Shown one piece after another: positions 53,712-62,647 of a stretch of DNA of 64,000 nucleotides. The position numbers were made by a program, and so were the translations under genes. Origin of the DNA: Agrostemma githago (lineage: Eukaryota > Streptophyta > Magnoliopsida > Caryophyllales > Caryophyllaceae); assembly GCA_958450325.1 (NCBI GenBank), contig OY288242.1:65611562-65675561 (forward strand), in the 5' to 3' direction. The notes beneath the pieces are model-generated. The model had not been told where the DNA came from, did no database searches, and worked only from the letters and a program-made list of their open reading frames with translations. Every line of letters begins with the position of its first letter. Position 1 is the stretch's first letter.

Positions 53712-54522
53712 GGTGCTAGTGTAAGTGTCATGCCTTACTCCGTTTGTGAAAAACTTAATATGGGTCCTCTTAAGTGTATTAGTGTCACTTTGCAGATGGC
53801 GAATCGTTCCATAAAATGCCCTTTGGGAGTTTTAGAAGACGTGCCCGTTAGAGTTGGAAATTTTTTTACTCCAGTTGATTTTGTCGTCCTTGATATGGCC
53901 GAGGACACCCAAATTCCTATAATTTTGGGTAGGCAATTTTTGCACACCGCCGACGCGGTGATTGATGTCAAGAACGGTAAATTGACTTTGGAAGTGGGTG
54001 GAGACACCATTGTTTTCTGTTTAGATAGTACACTTAAGAACCCGATGGTAACAGATTCATGTTGCATGATAGATGTTGTTGATGTTTTAGTTCATGATTC
54101 TATGGAGGCGTCCCTTATACGGGACCCTTTAGAGGCTTTGATATGTTTGGAAGCGTGTGCAGGTGATGCTTCCGTTGACTCTGCTGTCATTGATGCTTTG
54201 GAAGCTGCTTTAGAAGGAAGAATGCTCACGGAGGAGCAAGGTGTCGATGTAACCAACATAGTACACACCTCATTTGCCATTGACATTACCGTTCCGGAGC
54301 GTAAGCCACTTCTATCTCACCTAAAATATGCCTTTTTAGACGATACCGAGAGCTTCCCCGTGATTGTAAGTGCTGATTTAACTGAGCAACAACTTTATGA
54401 CTTGTTAGTTGTTTTGAAGAAGAATAGGAAAGCTTTGGGGTATAGTCTTGATGACTTGAAGGGAATCAGTCCCGATTTCTGTATGCATAGAATTAATCTT
54501 GAGGAAGGTCATCGTCCTTGTG
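53712..54522 (+). pseudogene. E3 aspartic protease and RT linker
   Basis: Continues the same frame after the TAA at 53709. GASVSVMPYSVCEKLNMG follows directly, then IPIILGRQFLHTADAVIDV near 53930. The linker contains KKNRKALGYSLDDLKGISPDF, which leads into RT in Athila elements. E8 interrupts after TTGTG (54518-54522), and the frame resumes in phase at 61248. Confidence 0.9.
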
Positions 54523-55979
54523 TGATTAGTCCAGTTTAGTAGGGATTAATAAGGGTCATTTAGTTGACTAGTTTGTAGTTTTGGGTGTGTTTTGAAGGAT
54601 TATTGTGTATATGTCCAAATTGATGGACTAAGTTATGAAAATGTGTAATTAAGTGGATTAAGTAGTGAAAAGAGAGTAGGATATCAAATGGTGTGTGTTT
54701 TGGGCTAATAGATGACAAAATATTCGAAGTGAAGACACATGGAGCCCAAGGTACAAGTGGAAGCCCAAAGACAAGAAGAAAGTGAAGGATTAAGTTGCCA
54801 CAGGCAGCGGCACTTTTTGCTACTTTTTGCCACGGGTGGAGGCTTTGACAGTTTGCCACAGGTGGAGGCATTTCTGCCACAGGTGGAGGCTCAGTTTTAT
54901 GCATAGGATTCCTTCTAGGATTCTATTTTGCATTGGATTCTTTTTCTCTTCTTTACTCATGAACATTACTTTTCTCCTTTATGATGGTCATTGTTATGAG
55001 ACATTTTATGAGGCTTTATGAGCCATTGATGAAGATGCTCCATGGATGACTATATAAAGAGGAGAAGTTCACCATCATTTTCAGGATCCAACACATCAAG
55101 TATCATTCGTAATTCCCAAAAACACATACATTTTCTAGTTTATTTTGTGAGTAGTTCATTTGTATGGAGGGCTAAGTTTTCATCTTGGAACAAGTTATTG
55201 AAGCCTTTCAAGTTTAAGGAATTGTAAGACTCGTTTCTATTTTGCATTATTATTAGAATATCAAGTTTAATTTATAATAATTCTTGGTTTGTTAATTCAT
55301 CTTCTAGTTTGATCACCTAGTTGTTGTTATTGATAAATCATTGCTAGAATAGTTAAATAAATCTTTTGTTTGTTTAACTATGTCCGAGTAGCAAATATAA
55401 TTCACCAATTTGTATGCTTTTCATCGTTGTTGAGTTATAAGGATTAAACTTGTATGAAACAAAGTGATACCGCTTGAGTAATCATTCTTTCATCTTTGCT
55501 AAATTCCATCGTTTTAATCTACATATTGATACGATTTAGACGCTTGATTTAAGTTGACAATATCGTAAGGGTTATTTGAGTATGCTTCTCATATCTTATA
55601 ACTATTAATAAGTGAAATTAGAAGTCGATTAAACTTCATAGCAAAGTATTCTAGTATAAATTGTAAAGTAGAAGAGTCAATGATCAATTCGTTAAACTTG
55701 ATGGTGGATATTCCTTGGTCCAAGTATTTTTCTCATATTTGTTGCATCGTTCATTCATATTAGTTTATTTTATTTCGTTAATTTATTTCATTAGTTTATT
55801 AGACTTAGAATCAAAATCACTAAAATCCCCCCATTAGGTTACTAAATTATATAGATTTACACGCACTTAGACGGCATAATCACCTTCCTTGTGGGTTCGA
55901 CCCCTACTTTCACTGAATACTAGTTTGTGTTAGAAGTGGATTAAAATTGTAATTTGGAGACTCACGACAAGTCTAGCCA
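54523..55979 (+). repeat. E8 5' LTR (1457 bp)
   Basis: TGATTAGTCCAG...GTCTAGCCA. TATATAAA lies at 55051-55058. Direct repeats of GCCAC(A/G)GGTGGAGGC lie 160-255 bp upstream of it. Near the end, GTGGGTTCGACCCC (55890-55903) resembles a tRNA B box. Confidence 0.95.
54795..54893 (+). promoter_or_regulatory. E8 LTR CCAC-NN-GTGG repeats
   Basis: TTGCCACAGGCAGC (54795) and three TGCCAC(A/G)GGTGGAGGC units (from 54827, 54853 and 54874) lie upstream of the TATA box. Each of the three contains CCAC-NN-GTGG, a small inverted repeat. Spacings are 32, 26 and 21 bp. The 3' LTR has the same array at 60058-60156. Confidence 0.65.
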
Positions 55980-55984
55980 AATTT

Positions 55985-56002
55985 TGGCGCCGTTGCCGGG
56001 GA
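55985..56002 (+). promoter_or_regulatory. E8 primer-binding site (tRNA-Asp type)
   Basis: TGGCGCCGTTGCCGGGGA, identical to the E1 site and complementary to the 3' end of plant tRNA-Asp. Confidence 0.9.
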
Positions 56003-56078
56003 AGGCAATTATTTGTTTTTGTGTGTGTTTCTAGTAAATATTTATTTTAATTAAGGGTCCTCGTCTTTGTCATCTAAA

Positions 56079-56837
56079 ATGAATTTGTGGTGTCCCCAAC
56101 TTGATAATGAGTTACTACATCACTATTTTGAAAGGCTCACAGAGTATGTACTAAAACGTCCATATTTACATATGAGCAATGAAAGACTCTTGGTAAAGAT
56201 TTATCATAACTTTAATCTAGCAACTCAAATTGATTTGCAACTTAAATGTGAGGGTAGATTTCTTGAGTTAAGTCATAGTGAAAAATGGGATATGATTGAT
56301 CTTTTGGTAATCAACGCTCGAGAATTAGAGATAAGCACTTTATTTCTTGAACTTCCCAAATATTTCGAGACTTCTCCAAGCCATGAGTCAATTTCTAGTG
56401 ATGTGATTGAAAATGAGTATCCTACTTCCCTTATCCATGATGATGGTACTCAACTTGATGATGAAGCGGAGGTAAGTGACTCACTTTTGTTGACTCTGTC
56501 GCATTTTGAACCTGAATTTGATTTGCCATCGCCCACAGGTGAGGATGATATTTTATGGGATTTGAATGACACATTAGTAAGGAGTGGGGAAAAGGAAAAC
56601 TTGTTTGAGATGACCCTGTTGGTTAAAGACCCATACCATGAATCCGTATTTATTTTTGAAAAATTTGTAGACACGGATAATAACATTCTAAATGCTTGTA
56701 TATTCATGTGGAGTGTAAGGTATCTTCTCATTATAAGCTTTTATAGAGTTTTCACTAACTCTTTTGCTAGCTTATTTGACTGTCTCCTAAGGGCGTTAAC
56801 TTGCTCCGATCTTGGTAGAAAATGGTCAACTTTATAA
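56079..56837 (+). CDS. E8 small Gag-like protein (252 aa)
   Basis: The ATG at 56079 begins MNLWCPQLDNELLHHYFERL. Residues about 10-85 can be aligned by eye with capsid residues 122-195 of E3 Gag. Shared positions include NE..(L/I)H, (Y/W)ERF/L, P at the CPHH position, IY/FY with N/H, C(N/E)GRF, and W..I(E/D) near the end. This suggests a much diverged, shortened Gag without zinc knuckle. The rest is acidic and ends in a hydrophobic stretch (SVRYLLIISFYRVF). It is the only gag candidate in E8. The similarity is remote and needs profile comparison. Confidence 0.55.
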   Translation: MNLWCPQLDNELLHHYFERLTEYVLKRPYLHMSNERLLVKIYHNFNLATQIDLQLKCEGRFLELSHSEKWDMIDLLVINARELEISTLFLELPKYFETSPSHESISSDVIENEYPTSLIHDDGTQLDDEAEVSDSLLLTLSHFEPEFDLPSPTGEDDILWDLNDTLVRSGEKENLFEMTLLVKDPYHESVFIFEKFVDTDNNILNACIFMWSVRYLLIISFYRVFTNSFASLFDCLLRALTCSDLGRKWSTL

Positions 56838-58188
56838 AAGGGTAGTGCTGTGTGACCCCATACATGTTCTTTAATGAATAAGCGTCGTGCGGGACATTAA
56901 ACCAGCGCTTACGGGAGACAACCCGGTTTTTGCTATTTGATGCATTTGTTGTTTTTGAATAAGGTAGTTTGTAGACGAAGATAGACGGTGAAGGAAAGCG
57001 ATCAAGGGAATCCATCTTTTCGACCCAAATTGTGAAGAATTAATCCGTTCTCCCTATGTCGAGCCACGACGTTAACTAAGGCGCTTGTCGGGAGGCAACC
57101 CGTCTTTTCTTTCTTTTATTTTTTTGTTGTTGTTGTTTTTCATTTTTTTTATTTCCCGTTATTTTAGAATAATTTTAGTTTTTCTAATTAATTTTGTTTT
57201 TCTATTTTGTAGGTACGATTCTCAGATATGAAAAATCGACGCAAGTCGATTTTATAACTCGAGTAAAAAAAAAAAAGCAATCAATTGTTGGAAGCTGAAA
57301 CCGACAACCCACAATAAATTAAATCGACCCGCAGTCAAAATAGCAGCAGCTACTCACGGCAGCTGGGCGCGGCAAATATTGGCCGCTGGCAGCGGCTGTC
57401 CGTCGTTGTGCGTATTGCGGCTGGAGTTGTTGCTGCTGCCGCCGATTGAAAGTGGTGGTTTGAAGCGGTGGTTTGTGGTGGTTGTTTTTGTTGCTGGTGT
57501 TGTTCGTGGTGGTCCAAGTGGTGTGGTGTTGCCTATTTGCTTGCTGTAATCATACAGGTACTTCCATAGTGTATCATTGTTATTTTTATTTATTTATTCA
57601 TCTCCTTCAAAACTTTCCTCTCATATTCCTACAAACAAATTACTGCAACTTTTTCCCCTAAAAATCCCATGAAAACTCACCCAATTTGAGTCAAATTTGT
57701 CCCAAATCACTTCAAAATCACTTATTTATCATTACCCATTACAATTCCTATCATTTTAACACATAATTTTACCCAAAAAGTCAAAAAAATCAAGTTTTTC
57801 TCCCCTTGGATGTCAAAATCCGAGTTTGATTTTTTCTGTTTTTTGACTAATTGAGTCGAATTTGATCTTAATCAACGCAAGGAGGACATTCATTCATTGT
57901 TTCAAATTTTAAGAGGTATAATTTTCATATTCCTCTTCCAATTCCTTGAAATTTTACCTCTTACCCATTAATTAGTAGCTTGAATTTTGCTTATTCTTGC
58001 TCAATTTTGGGTTTTCTTTCTCCTCCTTGTGTTATTTGGATCACTTTGTGTCATTGATATTTTTGTTGTGATGGTGTGAAAAATTGAGTGATTGAATTGG
58101 TGAATTGTGGATTATTTTGAAAAAAGAAAAAAAAAGAAAAAAATTAAGTGAATTGTGAGTGAGGATTTTATTGATCACTACTTGAGAG
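56838..58188 (+). other. E8 non-coding stretch with two GGGAGRCAACCC hairpins
   Basis: Two related modules contain GCGCTT followed by CGGG-AGACAA-CCCG (56912-56925) and CGGG-AGGCAA-CCCG (57089-57102). The rest is T-rich, with a GTTGTT/GCTGCTG-rich part (57120-57550) and an AT-rich part up to the next ORF. No gene is seen; the 62-codon ORF at 57473 is compositional. Confidence 0.6.
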
Positions 58189-59001
58189 ATGGGGAGAGCT
58201 AAAAGAAAAAATTACTCCACTACCGTTTCTACACCACCACCAAAAAAATCCAAAACCGTCACTAAAAAAGCTCAACCCAAACCCGTCCATCCTGAACATA
58301 TTCCCGTTACCAAACTGTCTTGGTTAACTAAAGCTCAAGACCCAATTTGGGATAGGTTATCTAAGAAGGAGATGAGGGGAACTCGATTTCTTTGTCGTTT
58401 TACTCTTGAGAAATTGGGGATGCTTGATGTCATGACGAAGCTAATGAATCATGATTCTTATCTACAATTACCTAGACCCGAGGATGATCCTTTGGGCTAT
58501 GGTGAAGTTTCGGAAGATTTCTTTGTTCCCCGGGATCGTGACATTGATGATGATGATGAGGAGGAGGAGGAAGAGGGAAGTGATGACGATGCTGAGAGTG
58601 AGGAAGATGAGAGTGATGAGGATGGTCAAGCTCGTGAAAAAGGAGAAGGTGCTCGGGTGAAAAATAAAAGTGTGAATGAAGAGAGAAGTTGTGAGAAGAA
58701 TAAGAGTATGGATGCTTTGTAGGGGGCGAATAATGAGTTAGAAGTGGATCGAGAAGCTTGGTTTACAAAGATAGATGCTTGGTGTGCCTCGACCGATGCT
58801 ATGATTCATGACATGCGTGCACGGTTGGAGAAAACTCATGCCGCTACTTTGGAGACTAGAGACTTGATGAGAACTTTGTCTCGTGCTCTCTTAGCACGGT
58901 TCCCGGACGCTCGACCACCATCGTCCGAGATCCTTGGCAAGATTGAGGGGCAAGCTACCACCTCTAAGGAAGATGACATTGGGGATTTCCCCGACACTTG
59001 A
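58189..59001 (+). pseudogene. E8 ORF2: basic N-terminus, acidic tract, one TAG stop
   Basis: The ATG at 58189 opens 177 codons, stopped by TAG at 58720-58722; the same frame then continues to 59001. The start is Lys/Pro-rich (PPPKKSKTVTKKAQPK), like a nuclear signal. A segment with KEMRGTRFLCRFTLEKLGML follows, which recalls the N-terminal domain of accessory/ORF1 proteins of Athila elements (from memory). Then comes a pure Asp/Glu tract (about residues 118-150). The part after the stop is helical-looking (ARLEKTHAATLETRDLMRTL). Function unknown. The stop could be a mutation. Confidence 0.6.
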
Positions 59002-59056
59002 TTGCCTGGTATGTTCCTTCTTCTCATTTTCTATGTCTTTTTCTTTAATTTTCCTT

Positions 59057-59090
59057 ACATTGAGGACAATGTGGAGATTAAGCGTGGGGA
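59057..59090 (+). other. E8 AGGA hairpin and purine tract, copy 1
   Basis: ACATTG-AGGA-CAATGT (59057-59072) is a perfect 6-bp stem. It is followed after 5 nt by TTAAGCGTGGGG (59078-59089). It matches the layout at 128-167 in E1 and at 59746-59785. Confidence 0.7.
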
Positions 59091-59186
59091 GTGGAATATA
59101 CTTGTATATATGTAATTTCATATTTCAAAAAAAAAAGAAAAAAAAAATTGAAAACAAAAAAAAAGAAAAAGAAAAAAGAAACCCGG

Positions 59187-59359
59187 CTAGGTGAAAACTC
59201 GCAAGGGCGAGCGCCTAGGCAAAAATGGGTATATGGCCGAGGACGGAGTGAAAACCCGAAAGGGCGCTCCGGGTAAAATGAAGAAACGAGAAGCGTGCCA
59301 TGAGAGTAGAAGTGAGGAATAAAAGCTAAATCGAAAACCCGCAAGGACGGGCGATTTAG
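59187..59359 (+). repeat. E8 set of three two-part hairpins with conserved AAAA bulge
   Basis: Each unit is an outer stem, AAAA on the 5' side only, an inner stem and a short loop. First: CTAGGTG/CGCCTAG outer, CTCGC/GCGAG inner, loop AAGG (59187-59218). Second: CGGAGTG/CGCTCCG outer, CCC/GGG inner, loop GAAA (59244-59271). Third: CTAAATCG/CGATTTAG outer, CCCG/CGGG inner, loop CAAGGA (59326-59359). The stems differ while pairing is kept. Confidence 0.75.
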
Positions 59360-59745
59360 GCAAAATGAGGGATTAGGAAAAAAAAGAAATCATTATTTTG
59401 ATTACTATTTTTGCCATTTCTTCATGATTCGGGAGTTATAAGGAGGTTAGAAGGGTGATTCGGGTTTAGGATCATCTTAGAGTTGGAGTGATAAGTGGAT
59501 GTCAACTACATGTTTTTATTTGTCAACCGTTTTTCTGTAGTTGGTGTTGTGATTTTGTGTGTGTGAGCGGGCATTGATTGTAGTATGGTCTTGGTGAATA
59601 GGTTATTTTATTCCTTTGACCATATATATTTTTTGAGAGGGATGTTATAAGGAGGGGGTGTGAGAGTCGAGAGTAGTTTTTGGTTGTATCAAGCTACCTA
59701 CGCTTCGCTGTATAGACCTTGTGGAGGATCATTATTTTGATTTAA
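59360..59745 (+). other. E8 3' non-coding stretch
   Basis: About 385 bp of mixed T/G-rich sequence between the hairpins and the 3' PPT. No ORF or repeat that I can support. Confidence 0.4.
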
Positions 59746-59785
59746 TTTACTCGAGGACGAGTAAAGGTCTAAGTGTGGGGATGTT
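59746..59785 (+). promoter_or_regulatory. E8 AGGA hairpin and 3' polypurine tract, copy 2
   Basis: TTTACTCG-AGGA-CGAGTAAA (59746-59765) is a perfect 8-bp stem. After GGTCT comes AAGTGTGGGG (59771-59780), then ATGTT and the 3' LTR at 59786. Position next to the LTR supports a role as plus-strand primer. Confidence 0.75.
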
Positions 59786-61242
59786 TGATTAGTCCAGTTT
59801 AGTAGGGATTAATAAGGGTCATTTAGTTGACTAGTTTGTAGTTTTGGGTGTGTTTTGAAGGATTATTGTGTATATGTCCAAATTGATGGACTAAGTTATG
59901 AAAATTTGTAATTAAGTGGATTAAGTAGTGAAAAGAGAGTAGGATATCAAATGGTGTGTGTTTTGGGCTAATAGATGACAAAATATTCGAAGTGAAGACA
60001 CATAGAGCCCAAGGTACAAGTGGAAGCCCAAAGACAAGAAGAAAGTGAAGGATTAAATTGCCACAGGCAGCGGCACTTTTTGCTACTTTTTGCCACGGGT
60101 GGAGGCTTTGACAGTTTGCCACAGGTGGAGGCATTTCTGCCACAGGTGGAGGCTCAGTTTTATGCATAGGATTCCTTCTAGGATTCTATTTTGCATTGGA
60201 TTCTTTTTCTCTTCTTTACTCATGAACATTACTCTTCTCCTTTATGATGGTCATTGTTATGAGGCATTTTATGAGGCTTTATGAGCCATTGATGAAGATG
60301 CTTCATGGATGACTATATAAAGAGGAGAAGTTCACCATCATTTTCAGGATCCAACACATCAAGTATCATGCGTAATTCCCAAAAACACATACATTTTCTA
60401 GTTTATTTTGTGAGTAGTTCATTTGTATGGAGGGCGAAGTTTTCATCTTGGAACAAGTTATTAAAGCCTTTCAAGTTTAAGGAATTGTAAGACTCGTTTC
60501 TATTTTGCATTATTATTAGAATATCAAGTTTAATTTATAATAATTCTTGGTTTGTTAATTCATCTTCTAGTTTGATCACCTAGTTGTTGTTATTGATAAA
60601 TCATTGCTAGAATAGTTAAATAAATCTTTTGTTTGTTTAACTATGTCCGAGTAGCAAATATAATTCACCAATTTGTATGCTTTTCATCGTTGTTGAGTTA
60701 TAAGGATTAAACTTGTATGAAACAAAGTGATACCGCTTGAGTAATCATTCTTTCATCTTTGCTAAATTCCATCGTTTTAATCTACATATTGATACGATTT
60801 AGACGCTTGATTTAAGTTGACAACATCGTAAGGGTTATTTGAGTATGCTTCTCATATCTTATAACTATTAATAAGTGAAATTAGAAGTCGATTAAACTTC
60901 ATAGCAAAGTATTCTAGTATAAATTGTAAAGTAGAAGAGTCAATGATCAATTCGTTAAACTTGATGGTGGATATTCCTTGGTCCAAGTATTTTTCTCATA
61001 TTTGTTGCATCGTTCATTCATATTAGTTTATTTTATTTCGTTAATTTATTTCATTAGTTAATTAGACTTGGAATCAAAATCACTAAAATCCCCCCATTAG
61101 GTTACTAAATTATATAGATTTACACGCACTTAGACGGCATAATCACCTTCCTTGTGGGTTCGACCCCTACTTTCACTAACTACTAGTTTGTGTTAGAAGT
61201 GGATTAAAATTGTAATTTGGAGACTCACGACAAGTCTAGCCA
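59786..61242 (+). repeat. E8 3' LTR (1457 bp)
   Basis: Partner of 54523-55979, same length, about 14 substitutions. It ends at 61242, followed by the TTGTG duplication. Confidence 0.95.
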
Positions 61243-62323
61243 TTGTGTCCAGGGTCAACGTAAGTTGAACCCGAATATGCTAGAGGTTGTTAAAAAGGAA
61301 GTTATGAAATTGTTGGATGCGGGAATCATTTATGCGGTTCCCGATTCAAAGTGGGCGAGTCTGGTACAAGTTGTACCTAAGAAGGGAGGGACTACTGTGG
61401 TCCCGAATGAGAATAATGAGTTAATCCCTACACGAATTGTGATGGGATGGAGAATGTGCATAGACTATAGAAAGCTGAACACTGCGACCCTTAAAGACCA
61501 TTTCCCATTACCCTTTATCGACCAAATGCTTGAGAGACTAGCTTCTCACAAGTATTTTTGCTATTTAGATGGATATTCGGGATTTTTCCAAATCCCGATA
61601 CACCCGGCTGACCAAGAAAAGATCACGTTTACTTGTTTCTATGGCACTTTCGCATATCGCAGGATGCCATTCGGCTATGTAACGCACCCGCCACTTTTCA
61701 AAGATGCATGATGAGCATCTTTTCCGACTACATAGAGTCCATTATGGAAGTGTTTATGGACGACTTTAGTGTGTATGGTATGAGTTTTTCAGCTTGTTTA
61801 GTTAACTTGGATACCATTTTAAACCGATGTGTCGAGGTTAGTTTGGTCTGAAATTGGGAAAAGTGCCATTGGTCACTGAGGGTGTTGTTTTGAGTCATGT
61901 GGTCTCTGAAAAGGGCATTCAGGTGGATAAAGCAAAAGTGGAAGGGACGACTTTAGTGTGTATGGTATGAGTTTTTCAGCTTGTTTAGTTAACTTGGATA
62001 CCATTTTAAACCGATGTGTCGAGGTTAGTTTGGTCTTGAATTGGGAAAAGTGCCATTTTATGGTCACTGAGGGTGTTGTTTTGAGTCATGTGGTCTCTAA
62101 AAAGGGCATTCAGGTGGATAAAGTAAAAGTGCAAGTGATTGAGCAATTGCCCTTGCCGGTTAATGTGAAGGGAGTGAGAAGTTTACTTGGTCATGGGGGA
62201 TTTTATCGTCGCTTTATCAATGACTTTTCCAAAATTGCTAAGCCACTTACACAGTTGCTCCTAAAGGATGCCCCATTTGACTTTACTGATGAGTGTGTTG
62301 AAGCTTTTAACAAGATTAAGTAG
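61243..62323 (+). pseudogene. E3 reverse transcriptase
   Basis: The frame resumes in phase from the upstream linker. RT blocks: VKKEVMKLLDAGIIYAV, GWRMCIDYRKLN, LPFIDQMLERLASHKYFCYLDGYSGFFQI and TFAYRRMPFG. A one-base loss near 61676 shifts the frame just after MPFG. CNAPATFQRCM follows in the next frame, then FMDDFSVYG (catalytic Asp-Asp). A 187-bp direct duplication (copies from 61758 and 61945) repeats this palm region; the first copy lacks 4 bp. A TAG lies at 62321-62323. Clearly inactive. Confidence 0.92.
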
Positions 62324-62647
62324 GCCCTCATTTCTGCTCCGATTATTCAGTCACCGGATTGGAATTTGCCATTCGAGATAATGTGTGACGCGAGTGATTA
62401 TGCCGTGGGAGCGGTTTTGGGTCAAAGAAAAGACAAGGTCTTGCATGCTATATACTACGCTAGCAAAACACTTGACAATGCTCAAGTTAACTATGCAACC
62501 ACCGAGAAGGAATTGCTAGCTATAGTATATGCTTTGGAAAAATTCATAACCTACTTGGTTGGATCGGTAGTCATTGTTTTCACTGATCATGCGGCTCTTA
62601 AGTACCTCCTTGCTAAGAAAGAAGGGAAGCCCCGACTAATTCGATGA
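62324..62647 (+). pseudogene. E3 RNase H
   Basis: Blocks FEIMCDASDYAVGAVLGQR, AIYYASKTLDNAQ, YATTEKELLAIVYALEKF and VFTDHAALKYLLAKK are the Ty3/gypsy RNase H, with the Asp and Glu residues in place. A TGA at 62645-62647 ends it. No second RNase H follows, which fits Athila. Confidence 0.92.

Larger units (their letters stand above)
54523..61242 (+). mobile_element. E8: non-autonomous LTR retrotransposon inserted in E3 pol
   Basis: 6720 bp, flanked by TTGTG duplications (54518-54522 and 61243-61247). Both LTRs are 1457 bp with about 14 differences by eye, so it is young. The internal region (3.8 kb) has a tRNA-Asp-type PBS, a small gag-like ORF, a second ORF with an acidic tract, several hairpin modules and a PPT. 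It has no protease, RT, RNase H or integrase. PBS, LTR start (TGATTAG) and 3' motifs place it near Athila. Confidence 0.93.

Noticed and set aside
55985..56002. tRNA-Asp gene fragment
   Set aside because: It is the complement of the tRNA 3' end placed next to an LTR, so a primer-binding site; no cloverleaf surrounds it. The same holds for 4835 and 10468.
57473..57661. Small membrane protein in E8
   Set aside because: 62 codons of GTT/TTG-rich sequence with no conserved feature.
59078..59344. Phe-rich minus-strand ORF over the E8 hairpins
   Set aside because: It reads the complement of an A-rich tract; composition only.
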